A stretch of DNA of 47,102 bases from an uncultured Clostridia bacterium (GCA_947625155.1 CANQNG010000017.1:1-47102), one strand, 5' to 3'; positions 22,881-32,293 are shown, counted from the first letter of the stretch. Numbers and translations: made by a program. Notes: generated from the sequence alone by a model not told the origin.

Positions 22881-23267
22881 ATGTCATTACATGAATCCGG
22901 TGAGGATTATCTGGAGACCATTTTGCTCCTCACCCGCAAGGATCCGTTTGTCCGTTCCGTAGACATTGCCAACGAGCTAGGCTTTTCCAAGGCAAGCGTC
23001 AGCCGTGCCATGCGCCTTCTCCGGGAAGAGGGCTATGTCAGCGTAGCAGATGACGGTCAGATCAGGCTTACCAAAGCCGGACAGAAGCGTGCCGCTGCCG
23101 TCTACGAACGTCACACCCTCATCACCGATTTCTTTGCGCAGGAGCTTGGTGTCAACCCTGTCACCGCCGAAAAAGATGCCTGCAAGATCGAGCATGTCAT
23201 CAGCGAAGAGACTTATCTCCGTCTGCGTTCCTACATGACAGACCGGGGCTACGAGCCACGGCAGTGA
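22881..23267 (+). CDS. DtxR/MntR-family metal-dependent regulator
   Basis: A 128-aa protein: an N-terminal winged helix (ESGEDYLETILLL, SVDIANELGFSKASVSRAMRL) and a short dimerization domain. Potential metal ligands match MntR: the acidic pair in EDYLET, the histidine of YERHTLITDFF, and the acidic/His set in KIEHVISEE. Length equals MntR; there is no C-terminal SH3-like domain as in DtxR. ATG 22881 follows GAAAGGAG; an earlier in-frame ATG at 22854 lies upstream of that site. It overlaps the phosphopantetheinyl transferase gene by four bases. Manganese or iron sensing is inferred from the family. Confidence 0.85.
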   Translation: MSLHESGEDYLETILLLTRKDPFVRSVDIANELGFSKASVSRAMRLLREEGYVSVADDGQIRLTKAGQKRAAAVYERHTLITDFFAQELGVNPVTAEKDACKIEHVISEETYLRLRSYMTDRGYEPRQ

Positions 23268-23836
23268 CACGCCTGCTGCTCCCGGAAACGCTGGGGATGC
23301 TCTTTGTCTGTCCTGCCGCTGGATCGCCGGAAGCGCAGCATACCGCTGCCCATGCCCTGCTCCGGGACTGTCTCCCGGTATTTGCGCCTGAACTTGCTGC
23401 CTTTCCCCGCATGGAGCGCACCGCAGCAGGAAAGCCGTATTTTCCGGCACATCCGGAGCTGCATTTCAGCCTGAGCCATTGTAAAGGGCTTGCCGCCTGT
23501 CTTTTGTCCCACCGGGCATGCGGTGTGGATGCCGAGGGCTTACGTCACGTGAGGGAAGGCGTGCTTCGCCGGGTATTCACACCGGAAGAACAGCAAGCAG
23601 TCCGGAATGCCCCCGCCCCCGACCTGCTTTTCACCCGCATCTGGACGATGAAAGAAGCCTATGTCAAGGCGATCGGCACGGGCATTGCCTACCCCATGCA
23701 GGAAATTGTCATACAGACCGCAGACGGCACACTGCAATGTAGCCGCACGGACTGCACATTCTGGCATACCGTCACAGAGGATGGCTTTGCGGTCAGTGTC
23801 TGTGTCCAGCATGCACAGCAAGCCTACAGTTCATAG
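23264..23836 (+). CDS. 4'-phosphopantetheinyl transferase, Sfp type
   Basis: A 190-aa enzyme that moves phosphopantetheine from CoA to carrier proteins. The family's motifs are all present: GKPYF, FSLSHCKG, CGVDAE (Mg-binding Asp) and WTMKEAYVKAIGTG (Mg-binding Glu and the Lys). It starts at a GTG overlapping the regulator's stop (GTGA), so it is translationally coupled. No carrier-protein synthase lies nearby; it may serve fatty-acid ACP or a pathway elsewhere. Its last 13 bases overlap the opposing phosphatase gene. Confidence 0.85.
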   Translation: MTRLLLPETLGMLFVCPAAGSPEAQHTAAHALLRDCLPVFAPELAAFPRMERTAAGKPYFPAHPELHFSLSHCKGLAACLLSHRACGVDAEGLRHVREGVLRRVFTPEEQQAVRNAPAPDLLFTRIWTMKEAYVKAIGTGIAYPMQEIVIQTADGTLQCSRTDCTFWHTVTEDGFAVSVCVQHAQQAYSS

Positions 23837-24360
23837 ATCCGCAGCTCACAGTTCCCCATAAAGAAACCCATGAACCGTTCAAGGGTCATATCATAAAAAT
23901 AGCTGTCCACCACCCGGCAAATGCCGCCGTGACTGACCAGCAGCACCGTTTCGTCCGGATACAGCCGTTTCACGCTGTCAAGAACATTGTATGTACGCTG
24001 TACGACCTGAAATACAGATTCTCCGCCGTCCGGCATTTTGCAGCCCCATGCAGCCTTTGCTTCGGGAAACCCGGGTGTCTGTCGGTCTTTCCCCTCAAAG
24101 CTGCCGTAATCCCATTCCCGCAGGCGGACATCGGTCTGTATCGGTAAGCCGAGTTTCCGGGCGACTGCCTGTGCCGTCTGCTGCGCCCGCAGCAGGGGAG
24201 AGGCGATGATCCTCTGGATGTCGCCGTACCGGGCACAGGTCTCGGCAAGTGTTTCCGCCTGCTGCAAGCCTTCTGCGGACAGCGGCAGATCGGTCGCCCC
24301 GCAAATGATGTTGTTCTGGTTGAACTCCGTCAGACCGTGACGTGTCACATATAATTTCAT
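23824..24360 (-). CDS. histidine phosphatase family protein
   Basis: A 178-aa enzyme of the phosphoglycerate mutase-like superfamily. The RHG motif (VTRHGLTEFN) provides the phosphorylated histidine. IASPLLRAQQTA gives the second phosphate-binding arginine, REWDYGSFEG the acid, and LVSHGGICR the second histidine. Typical substrates are small phosphorylated metabolites such as alpha-ribazole phosphate or sugar phosphates; no neighbour points to one. AGGAGG precedes the ATG. Confidence 0.85.
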   Translation of the reverse strand: MKLYVTRHGLTEFNQNNIICGATDLPLSAEGLQQAETLAETCARYGDIQRIIASPLLRAQQTAQAVARKLGLPIQTDVRLREWDYGSFEGKDRQTPGFPEAKAAWGCKMPDGGESVFQVVQRTYNVLDSVKRLYPDETVLLVSHGGICRVVDSYFYDMTLERFMGFFMGNCELRIYEL

Positions 24361-24419
24361 AGGATCCTCCTATTATGTAGGCGGCAGCCTGCCGCCACAG
24401 ACCGTGCCGCCGTTACAAG

Positions 24420-24857
24420 CTAACGGAACAGCGCATAGAACGCTCCATACAGCGCCGCAGCCGCACAGCCGTAGAGAATGACAGGTCCTGCGATGGTGAA
24501 GATCTTTGTCCCCACCCCAAGCACAAAGCCCTCTGTCTTGGCTTCAATGGCGCAGGACGTGATCGCGTTCGCAAACCCCGTGATCGGCACGAGCGTCCCT
24601 GCCCCGGCATGGCGGGCAAGCTTTTCGTACAGCCCGAACCCCGTCAGGACAGCACTGCATGCCACCAGCGTGACCGACACCCATGCGGAAGCCTGTGTTT
24701 TCTCCAGACCCAGCCGCATGTACCACTCCAGCAGGAGCTGCCCGACCACGCAGATCAGCCCACCGACCAGAAATGCCACGGGAATGTTGACCTTGCTGTT
24801 GGACTTCGGCTCGACCTGTTTTTGCATATCTTTGTAAAGTTCCGGTGTTACTTTCAT
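24420..24857 (-). CDS. spoVAC: stage V sporulation protein AC
   Basis: A 145-aa membrane protein, full length and close to Bacillus SpoVAC. It has AFLVGGLICVVGQLLLEWY near the start, then LTGFGLYEKLARHAGAGTLV, TGFANAITS and EGFVLGVGTKIF. SpoVA proteins form the channel that moves Ca-dipicolinate into the forespore and out at germination. Here it stands alone: spoVAD and spoVAE are not adjacent in the window. Its presence supports a spore-forming host. Confidence 0.9.
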   Translation of the reverse strand: MKVTPELYKDMQKQVEPKSNSKVNIPVAFLVGGLICVVGQLLLEWYMRLGLEKTQASAWVSVTLVACSAVLTGFGLYEKLARHAGAGTLVPITGFANAITSCAIEAKTEGFVLGVGTKIFTIAGPVILYGCAAAALYGAFYALFR

Positions 24858-24968
24858 CGTACCACTCCTTTCCAGAAGAAGTATACCCGGTAAACCGGAA
24901 ACTATTCTTTTATCAGTATATCATATTTCACCGTGTTTTGCAAGTGTTTTCTGAAAGGAGGCATTTTC

Positions 24969-25646
24969 GTGAAAATTCTGATCGTAGAGGATGAAGTCGC
25001 CCTTGCCGATGCCCTCAGTGAGATCCTCAAGCGCAACAAATACGCCGTCGATGCCGTCTATGACGGGGAGGACGGGCTGGACTATGCCCTGACCGGCATT
25101 TATGACTGCATCCTGCTGGACATCATGCTCCCCAAGCGCAGCGGGCTGGACGTGCTCCGGGAGATCCGGAAACAGCACATCTCCACGCCCGTCCTGCTCC
25201 TGACGGCACGCTCTGACACGGAGGATAAGATCACCGGGCTGGACAGCGGCGCAGATGATTACCTCACCAAGCCCTTTGTCAGCGGGGAACTGCTCGCACG
25301 GGTGCGTTCGCTCACCCGGCGGCGGGGCGAAGTGGTGACGGATGCTTTCACGTTCGGGGATGTTGCCCTGAACAAGAGTACCTTTTCTCTGAGCAGGGAG
25401 GAGAACTGTGTCAAACTCAGCCTGAAAGAGTACCAGATCATGGAAATGCTCATTGCCAATCCCCGCCAACTCATCCCGAAAGAGCGTTTTTTGGAAAAGA
25501 TCTGGGGTTATGACAGCGATGCGGAGTATAATAATGTAGAGGTCTATATCTCCTTCCTCCGTAAGAAACTGACCGCACTCGGCTCGTCCGTCACTATCCG
25601 GACAGCACGGGGCATCGGCTATTTTCTGGAAAGCGGGAAAAGCTGA
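24969..25646 (+). CDS. OmpR-family response regulator
   Basis: A 225-aa regulator. The receiver has the acidic pocket (IVEDEVA), phospho-acceptor Asp in ILLDIMLPKRSG and the switch Lys in YLTKPF. The OmpR/PhoB winged helix shows LSLKEYQIMEML and SVTIRTARGIGYFLE. GTG 24969 is chosen because AAAGGAGG lies seven bases upstream and KILIVEDE follows at once. Its stop overlaps the sensor kinase ATG. Confidence 0.9.
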   Translation: MKILIVEDEVALADALSEILKRNKYAVDAVYDGEDGLDYALTGIYDCILLDIMLPKRSGLDVLREIRKQHISTPVLLLTARSDTEDKITGLDSGADDYLTKPFVSGELLARVRSLTRRRGEVVTDAFTFGDVALNKSTFSLSREENCVKLSLKEYQIMEMLIANPRQLIPKERFLEKIWGYDSDAEYNNVEVYISFLRKKLTALGSSVTIRTARGIGYFLESGKS

Positions 25647-27415
25647 TGGGCAGCCGTCTGCGCATCTGGGTGCAGGATCTCCGGCGGGATGTCATCCGCA
25701 TGATGCGCCTGAAATTCATCTGTATGGCAATGACGATCCTGTTGCTGGTCTTTCTGATCATGCTCGGTTCGATCAATATGATCATGCAGACCGTCAGTCG
25801 GTCGCAGTCTTTGCAGCTGCTCCGTCAGATCGCAGCAAGCGACCGTTACAACAGCCTCGAGCCCGCACAAGAGGCAGCGCCGCACCCGGAGCAGCCCCCG
25901 GCTGAGACTGTTTCTGTACAGCCCCCGGCGGAAAATATCTCCGTGCAGCCCCTTGCCTACGGGCGGAACGAGCGTTTCCCGGAGGACGACCGGCAGCCGC
26001 CTACCCTGCCGGAAGGGGAGACCTTTGCACCGGGCTGGGGAGAACCGCCCGAACAGCGCCCGCCGCAAGGCTGGGGCGGCGAACACGGGCAGTTCGACAT
26101 CCCACCGTCAGAGTACGAGCCGCCCGATGAGGACGGACCGGAGGAGAAAGACGAGGACGACCCGGAGGAGAAAGACGAGGACGATGACCCGGAGGAAGAC
26201 CCCACAGAGCGCAAAGAACCCCCGGAAGAAACGGTATCTGCCCCGGCACAGCCTGAAACTGTCCCCGTACAGGCGACCGAAGCAGCGCAGAACGTTTCGG
26301 AAACGGAGATCCTGCCGTCCGAGACCGGTGCCGGAACGGAGACCGTTTCTCCCACACCGCCTGCCCCTGCAAACGACCCGCCTTTCCCGAAAGAACCCCG
26401 ACCCGACAGGTGGAATGTCCCGATCACGATCGACCATTTTGCGGTCTTAGCCGATGCAGAGGGGCATTTTTTAGGCTTGCGGAATACCGAGGACTACACA
26501 GACGAGGAAGCTGCCACGCTCCTTGCGGGCATCCTGGCACAGGACAAGGAGGAGGGCATGTATGGCTGGTTACAGTACTGCCGTGCTGAAAAGCCCTACG
26601 GTACGCTGCTTGTCATCACGGACAAGACCTCCGATCAGGGCTTGCTGAACGGTCTGTTCCGGACGACGGTCATTCTCGGCACGCTGATGCTGCTTGCCTT
26701 GCTGGTAGTCGTGATCGTGCTGTCCCGGTGGATCACAGCGCCGGTGCAGCATGCTTTCCAGCGGCAGAAGCAATTCGTCTCCGATGCCGGACATGAGTTA
26801 AAGACCCCGCTTGCCGTCCTGACGACCAATGCCGATCTCTTACAGGACGAACTGGGGGAGAACAAATGGCTTGTCTATATGCAGGAACAGATCACCCGCA
26901 TGGACCGTCTGGTCGGTGATCTGCTGCGGCTGGCAAGAATGGACAATGCCGCACAGGAATACACGATGACAGATCTTGACCTGAGTCTGGCAGTTGCGGC
27001 ATCCGTGCTGCCCTTTGAGGGACAGGCATTTGAAAGCGGCCGCACGCTGGAGACCGACATCCAGCCGGAGATCACCTACCGGGGCAGTGAGACCCACATC
27101 CGGCAGCTCTGCGCCATTTTCATGGACAATGCCCTGAAATATTCCAACGAGAACGGCATCATCAAGGTGACGCTCCTCCGGAAAGGCGACCATGCCGTGC
27201 TGGAATTTTACAACACCGGCTGCGACATCACACAGGGGGAGGTATCCCGCCTGTTTGAACGGTTCTACCGGGGTGACAAGGCACGGAGCAATGCCGGAAA
27301 AAGCGGCTATGGTCTGGGACTTGCCATTGCGAAAAGCATCATGGACATCCACCGCATCCGCATTCAGGTGACCTGCGAACAGGATGCGTGGATACGGTTT
27401 TTGCTGATATTCTGA
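25646..27415 (+). CDS. sensor histidine kinase with acidic/proline-rich extracytoplasmic domain
   Basis: A 589-aa kinase. Transmembrane helix 1 is near residues 25-48 and helix 2 near 333-355. Between them lies a 285-residue exposed region whose first 190 residues are low complexity: proline, glutamate and aspartate with repeats of DDPEEKDE. The cytoplasmic part has the HisKA box DAGHELKTPLAVL (His about 383), N box FMDNALKYSNENG and G2-type GYGLGLAIAK. The usual DxGxG of the G1 box is changed to NTGCDI, as in some Firmicute kinases. It partners the overlapping upstream regulator. The stimulus is unknown; the acidic region could bind cations or cationic peptides. Confidence 0.9.
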   Translation: MGSRLRIWVQDLRRDVIRMMRLKFICMAMTILLLVFLIMLGSINMIMQTVSRSQSLQLLRQIAASDRYNSLEPAQEAAPHPEQPPAETVSVQPPAENISVQPLAYGRNERFPEDDRQPPTLPEGETFAPGWGEPPEQRPPQGWGGEHGQFDIPPSEYEPPDEDGPEEKDEDDPEEKDEDDDPEEDPTERKEPPEETVSAPAQPETVPVQATEAAQNVSETEILPSETGAGTETVSPTPPAPANDPPFPKEPRPDRWNVPITIDHFAVLADAEGHFLGLRNTEDYTDEEAATLLAGILAQDKEEGMYGWLQYCRAEKPYGTLLVITDKTSDQGLLNGLFRTTVILGTLMLLALLVVVIVLSRWITAPVQHAFQRQKQFVSDAGHELKTPLAVLTTNADLLQDELGENKWLVYMQEQITRMDRLVGDLLRLARMDNAAQEYTMTDLDLSLAVAASVLPFEGQAFESGRTLETDIQPEITYRGSETHIRQLCAIFMDNALKYSNENGIIKVTLLRKGDHAVLEFYNTGCDITQGEVSRLFERFYRGDKARSNAGKSGYGLGLAIAKSIMDIHRIRIQVTCEQDAWIRFLLIF

Positions 27416-27438
27416 ATTTCACAGAGAGGGGAAACGAT

Positions 27439-29979
27439 ATGCGTTTGTTAGTCATTGATGGCAACAGCATTCTCAACCGTGCTTTCTACGGGGTGAAACT
27501 GCTGTCCAATCATAAGGGAGTATTCACGAATGCCCTGTTTGGGTTTTTGCAGATGTACCTCAAGGAGACTGCCGAGGTGCGCCCGGACGGCGTGGCTGTG
27601 GCTTTTGACCTGAAAAGCCCTACATTCCGCCATAAAGCTGTTTCCTATTACAAAGCGGACCGCAAGGGTATGCCGGAGGAGCTTGCTGTGCAGCTCCCCT
27701 ATATCAAGCAGATCCTGACCGCAATGGGCATTGCCGTCCTTACGGCAGAGGGCTTTGAAGCGGATGATATTCTCGGAACGCTTGCCCATGCCTGCGATGT
27801 ACAAAAGCAGGAATGTTTCCTCATGACGGGCGACCGGGACAGTTTGCAGCTCGTTTCGGACTGCACTACCGTGCGCCTTGTCAAGACGAAGGAAACTGTC
27901 GAATACACCCCCGACCGCTTCCGGTATGAATACGGCTTCGACCCCGTTCACATCATCGACCTCAAAGCCCTCATGGGCGACAGTTCTGACAATATCCCGG
28001 GTATCAAGGGTGTCGGCGAAAAGTCCGCTATGCCCCTCATTCAGACATTCGGCACAATAGAAAATATGTATGACCATATGACCGAAGTGCAGGGAACGGA
28101 AAAATTCCGGCAGAAACTGCTGGACGGAAAAGCCGATGCCGAACAGAGCAAATGGCTTGCGACCATCGTCACGAATGCACCTGTTTCCACGCAGCTGGAC
28201 GACTACCGACCGAGACCGCAGGACACCGACACGCTCCGACAGCTTCTGACCGAACTGGAAATGTTCAAGATACTGGAACGTTTCGGCTTGCAGCCTTTGG
28301 GCGGCGGCGAGGAAGTTCCGGCAGCCGAACAAGCTCCCGTGCAGGCACCGGCATTGCAGGAAAGGGAATGGGATACAGCGGCAGTCATCGCTTTCCCGCA
28401 GCCGGTCTGCTACACGTTCCGGGAAGGAACGCTGACGGTGTGCAGCGGAAATACAGTCTGCCGGACGGCGGAAGAGGCGGCAATTATGGACTTTCTCACA
28501 GCGCCCGTGCAGAAAGCGACCGACGATGCAAAGCCCCATTACCGCTATGCCCTGCAGCAGGGGAAAGCCCTGACGGGGATCGTCTTTGATGTTGCTGTCT
28601 GCGGCTACCTGCTTGATCCGTCTGCGGCAGGCTACCGTGCTGCCACGCTCTGCGCATGGCTGAAAGTGCCATATTTTACGGAACTGGGAGAATTTGCCGA
28701 TGTGCAGGCATTGGCAGGACTAACAGAAAAAGGCATACAGCAGCTCACGGAAAACGGTATGCAGCAGCTCTGGCAGGAAGTGGAACTCCCCCTCACACGG
28801 GTGCTTGCCTCTATGGAACACACGGGTGTTCTGGTCGATCAGGACGGCATACGGGCTTTCGGGAAGAAGCTGACCGGGCGCATCACAGAGCTTGCGGATG
28901 AGATCTACCGCCATGCCGGCGGCGCATTCAACATCGGCTCTCCGAAGCAGCTGGGTACTGTCCTCTTTGAAACGCTCGGTCTCCCTGCCGGGAAGAAAAC
29001 CAAAAGCGGCTACTCCACCAATGCAGAAGTGCTGGAGTCCCTCATGGACAAGCACCCTATCGTGCCGCTGATCGTGGAATACCGCCAGTACACGAAGCTC
29101 CAGTCTACCTATGTGGACGGTTTGCTGAAAGCTGTTGCTGCTGACGGGCGCATCCACACGAATTATAAGCAGACCGAAACACGGACGGGGCGCATCTCCT
29201 CGACCGAACCGAATTTGCAGAACATTCCGGTACGTACTGCGCTCGGACGGGAAATGCGGAAATTCTTCCGGGCAGCAGAGGGCTGTGTGCTGCTCGATGC
29301 CGACTACAGCCAGATCGAACTGCGGCTGATGGCGCATTTAAGCGGAGATACGGCAATGCAGGAGGCATTCCGGAGCGGAGCGGACATCCACACGGCAACT
29401 GCCGCCAAAGTATTCGGTATGCCGGAAGAGTTTGTCACCCCCGAAATGCGAAGCGCTGCCAAAGCCGTGAATTTCGGCATTCTGTACGGTATGGGGGCAT
29501 TTTCCCTGTCAAAGGACATTCACGTTTCGCTCCCGAAAGCGAAGAAATATATCGCAGACTACCTCGGCTCGTACCCGAACGTTTCCGCCTTTCTCGACAA
29601 CACCGTAGAGCAAGCCGCCAAGAACGGCTATGTCTGCACCATGCTCGGCAGACGGCGCTATGTGCCCGAATTGCAGGCGAAAAACAAGGTCGTGCAGGCT
29701 GCCGGACGGCGCATTGCCATGAACACGCCCGTACAGGGGACGGCTGCCGACCTCATCAAGCTTGCCATGGTACACGTGCATGACCGCCTTGCCAAAGAAG
29801 TCCCGTCCGCAAAGCTCCTGCTTCAGGTGCATGACGAATTGATCGTGGAAGTGCCGCTTGCCGATGCAGATGCCGCCGCTCAGGTGCTCCATGAAGAAAT
29901 GCTCCGGGTGGCAGACCTTGCCGTGCCGCTGACAGCGGACGTGAACCGGGGAGAAACATGGTATGCCGCCAAAGGTTAA
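27439..29979 (+). CDS. polA: DNA polymerase I
   Basis: An 846-aa polymerase for gap filling and primer removal. Residues 1 to about 290 are the 5'-3' exonuclease (LLVIDGNSILNRAFYG, LMGDSSDNIPGIKGVGEKSA). The middle region is short and lacks the acidic DxE pair of a proofreading 3'-5' exonuclease. The polymerase domain is complete: RTGRISSTEPNLQNIP, LDADYSQIELRL (motif A), AAKAVNFGILYGMG (motif B) and LLQVHDELIVEVP (motif C). ATG 27439 follows GAGAGGGGAAAC. Its end overlaps rimI by 17 bases. Confidence 0.95.
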   Translation: MRLLVIDGNSILNRAFYGVKLLSNHKGVFTNALFGFLQMYLKETAEVRPDGVAVAFDLKSPTFRHKAVSYYKADRKGMPEELAVQLPYIKQILTAMGIAVLTAEGFEADDILGTLAHACDVQKQECFLMTGDRDSLQLVSDCTTVRLVKTKETVEYTPDRFRYEYGFDPVHIIDLKALMGDSSDNIPGIKGVGEKSAMPLIQTFGTIENMYDHMTEVQGTEKFRQKLLDGKADAEQSKWLATIVTNAPVSTQLDDYRPRPQDTDTLRQLLTELEMFKILERFGLQPLGGGEEVPAAEQAPVQAPALQEREWDTAAVIAFPQPVCYTFREGTLTVCSGNTVCRTAEEAAIMDFLTAPVQKATDDAKPHYRYALQQGKALTGIVFDVAVCGYLLDPSAAGYRAATLCAWLKVPYFTELGEFADVQALAGLTEKGIQQLTENGMQQLWQEVELPLTRVLASMEHTGVLVDQDGIRAFGKKLTGRITELADEIYRHAGGAFNIGSPKQLGTVLFETLGLPAGKKTKSGYSTNAEVLESLMDKHPIVPLIVEYRQYTKLQSTYVDGLLKAVAADGRIHTNYKQTETRTGRISSTEPNLQNIPVRTALGREMRKFFRAAEGCVLLDADYSQIELRLMAHLSGDTAMQEAFRSGADIHTATAAKVFGMPEEFVTPEMRSAAKAVNFGILYGMGAFSLSKDIHVSLPKAKKYIADYLGSYPNVSAFLDNTVEQAAKNGYVCTMLGRRRYVPELQAKNKVVQAAGRRIAMNTPVQGTAADLIKLAMVHVHDRLAKEVPSAKLLLQVHDELIVEVPLADADAAAQVLHEEMLRVADLAVPLTADVNRGETWYAAKG

Positions 29980-30427
29980 GCGCCTGAGCGCCGAGGATAC
30001 GGCATTGCTGTGGGCGTGTGAGGCTTTGGGGACAGCCTGTCTGCCGGAGGGCTGGCATTTTGCGAGCCTGCTTGCCGAAACGAAAAAGCCGGGCGGCTGC
30101 GTGCTTGCGGCATTGGATGAAAACGGCGGACTTTCGGGCTTTCTGACCGCCTGCTGTATTGCAGGAGAGGGGGAACTGACGACCATTGCCGTTGCCCCGG
30201 CATACCGGCGGCAGGGCATTGCAGCATACCTGCTCCGGGAGCTGCTTGCGGCATGGGGGGAGGCGGATGTGTACCTGGAAGTCCGGCAGTCCAATGCCCC
30301 GGCAATTGCCCTCTACCGGAAACTCGGCTTTACAGAAGCCGGGGTGCGGAAACGGTTCTACACCGCTCCGGAAGAAGATGCAGTCGTTATGAAACGGGGG
30401 AATACAAATGCTGCAAAAAATAATTGA
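29963..30427 (+). CDS. rimI: GNAT acetyltransferase, RimI-like
   Basis: A 154-aa GNAT enzyme with the acetyl-CoA loop VAPAYRRQGIAAYLLREL and the RimI-like end VYLEVRQSNAPAIALYRKLGFTE (split here as VYLEVRQSN and ALYRKLGF). RimI acetylates the N-terminal alanine of ribosomal protein S18 and commonly sits beside tsaD, as here with one gene between. GGGGAGAAAC within the polA end precedes its ATG. The name rests on motif and context. Confidence 0.8.
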   Translation: MPPKVKRLSAEDTALLWACEALGTACLPEGWHFASLLAETKKPGGCVLAALDENGGLSGFLTACCIAGEGELTTIAVAPAYRRQGIAAYLLRELLAAWGEADVYLEVRQSNAPAIALYRKLGFTEAGVRKRFYTAPEEDAVVMKRGNTNAAKNN

Positions 30428-31250
30428 ATTTTTATCCAAGCTGTTCGGTCAAAGCGATACGACCGCTTCGCCTTACGAAAGACAGACACCGGAAGAAAGT
30501 GGCACGACCGCTTCGCCTTACAAAGGACAGACAGTGGAAGAACTGATGGGCATGATAGGTGAGAAAAATGTCTACTTTGATGTTAGAACAGCTGCACGTT
30601 TTCAAGCTCAAAACATGAAGTTCCTTTCCAATGTCTATGTTCCAAAGAAAAATGGGGAAACATCTGAGATCGATCTGATCGCTGTTACATCAAAAGGGCT
30701 TTTGGTGATAGAAAGCAAAAATTATTCGGGCTGGATATTTGGAAATGAACAGAATATGTACTGGACTGTTACGTATCGAGATGGTCAAAGACATAGGATC
30801 TATAACCCTGTCAGGCAAAATCGTAATCATATTATTGCATTATTGGCTTATCTGGGGAAGAACATCCCTGTTTATTCCATGATCGTTTTCTCAAATAAAG
30901 GTAAATTAAAAAACGTAAGTGTGCAGAAAGAAGGGCTTTGGGTCATTCAGGAATATGAGGTCTATCCTGTTATGCGCCATATCAAGGAGAACATTGCTGA
31001 CTGTCTGACAGCGCAGCAGATAGAAGAGATCTATCAGAAACTACTCCCGCTGACAAATGTCGATGAAACTGTCAGACAGGCACATAAAGAGGATATCAAA
31101 CGAAAATTTGGTGCTGATGCACCTTTAGTCTGCCCGATCTGTGGAAGTCTCCTTGTACTGCGCCGGGCAAAAGCCGGTGTTTATGCGGGAAACCTGTTTT
31201 ATGGCTGCTCAAACTATCCAAGATGTAGGTATATCAGAGATCTTACATGA
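30408..31250 (+). CDS. NERD-domain protein with topoisomerase-type zinc finger
   Basis: A 280-aa protein. After a short amphipathic start and two copies of a 15-residue unit (TTASPYERQTPEESG and TTASPYKGQTVEE), the NERD nuclease-related domain covers about 45-200: FLSNVYVPKKNGETSEIDLI, LLVIESKNYSGWIFG and YSMIVFSNKGKL (the D...ExK core of the PD-(D/E)XK fold). The end is a four-cysteine topoisomerase zinc ribbon (CPICGSLL, YGCSNYPRCRYI). It overlaps rimI by 20 bases and leads into tsaD, yet is more AT-rich than both. DNA processing is inferred from the domains. Confidence 0.85.
   Translation: MLQKIIEFLSKLFGQSDTTASPYERQTPEESGTTASPYKGQTVEELMGMIGEKNVYFDVRTAARFQAQNMKFLSNVYVPKKNGETSEIDLIAVTSKGLLVIESKNYSGWIFGNEQNMYWTVTYRDGQRHRIYNPVRQNRNHIIALLAYLGKNIPVYSMIVFSNKGKLKNVSVQKEGLWVIQEYEVYPVMRHIKENIADCLTAQQIEEIYQKLLPLTNVDETVRQAHKEDIKRKFGADAPLVCPICGSLLVLRRAKAGVYAGNLFYGCSNYPRCRYIRDLT
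30459..30548 (+). repeat. 45-bp direct repeat inside NERD gene
   Basis: Two in-frame copies of a 45-bp unit starting ACGACCGCTTCGCCTTAC (30459 and 30504) encode the repeated TTASPY segment. Confidence 0.75.
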
Positions 31251-31267
31251 TTAATTATGGAGGTATC

Positions 31268-32293
31268 ATGTTACTATTAGGAATCGAAAGCTCCTGCGAT
31301 GAGACAGCAGCGAGCGTAGTGGAAAACTGCACATCACTGCGTTCCTCGGTGATCGCATCACAGGCAATGGAACACCGGAAATACGGCGGTGTCGTCCCGG
31401 AACTGGCTTCCCGGCGGCATTGTGAGAATATCCTTGCCACCGTGCAGCAGGCGCTGGACGAGGCGGATGTGACCGTGGAAATGCTCGACGGCGTGGCAGT
31501 GACCTATACTCCCGGTCTGATCGGAGCGCTGCTGGTGGGGGTGAATTTTGCGAAAGGGCTCGCTTATGCCGCCGGAAAGCCGCTGATCCCTGTCCACCAC
31601 ATTGCAGGGCACATTGCGGCAAATTATCTGGCACACCCGGAGCTGAGACCGCCCTATCTCTGTCTGGTGGTAAGCGGCGGACATACGATGCTCGTGGAAG
31701 TGCAGGACTACACGGTGTTCCGGCTGCTCGGCACGACAAGGGACGATGCAGCAGGGGAGTGCTTTGACAAGTGCGCCCGGGTGCTTGGCTACCCGTATCC
31801 GGGCGGTGTGCAGATCGACCGAGCCGCACAGCACGGCGACCCGGAGAAATACCCCCTCCCCCAGCCACATGTTGCTGGCAGTGCGCTGGACATGAGCTTT
31901 TCCGGCTTGAAAACGGCTGTCATCAACACCGTCCACCACGCTGCACAGACGGGAGAAGCCATAGATGCCCCGTCCATGGCAGCCAGCCTGCAAACGACCG
32001 TCGCCCGCATCCTGACCGAAAAGACGGAGCTTGCCGCTGCACAGACAGGCTACAAGACCATTGCCATGGCAGGGGGCGTTTCCGCCAATTCCGGGCTGCG
32101 GCGAGCGATGCAGGCAATGTGTGACAGGCACGGCTATTCGCTGTACATGCCGCCGCTCTCGCTGTGCGGAGACAATGCGGCGATGATCGCCTGTCAGGGT
32201 TCGTATCAGTTCCTTGCGGGCATCACCGCAGACGAAAGCCTGAATGCCTACGCCAGCAAACAGCTTGCCGCCATGCTGCCCGGAAAGGGCTGA
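31268..32293 (+). CDS. tsaD: tRNA N6-adenosine threonylcarbamoyltransferase
   Basis: A 341-aa ASKHA-fold enzyme that transfers threonylcarbamoyl to A37 of ANN-decoding tRNAs. Motifs are LGIESSCDETAAS, TPGLIGALLVGV, the metal-binding PVHHIAGHIAANYL, VSGGHTMLV, AGECFDKCARVLGYPYPGG and SFSGLKTAV, with GGVSANSGLR near the end. Length is normal. ATG 31268 follows GGAGG; the in-frame ATG at 31247 overlaps the NERD stop without a site. Its partners TsaB/TsaE are not in the window. Confidence 0.95.
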   Translation: MLLLGIESSCDETAASVVENCTSLRSSVIASQAMEHRKYGGVVPELASRRHCENILATVQQALDEADVTVEMLDGVAVTYTPGLIGALLVGVNFAKGLAYAAGKPLIPVHHIAGHIAANYLAHPELRPPYLCLVVSGGHTMLVEVQDYTVFRLLGTTRDDAAGECFDKCARVLGYPYPGGVQIDRAAQHGDPEKYPLPQPHVAGSALDMSFSGLKTAVINTVHHAAQTGEAIDAPSMAASLQTTVARILTEKTELAAAQTGYKTIAMAGGVSANSGLRRAMQAMCDRHGYSLYMPPLSLCGDNAAMIACQGSYQFLAGITADESLNAYASKQLAAMLPGKG

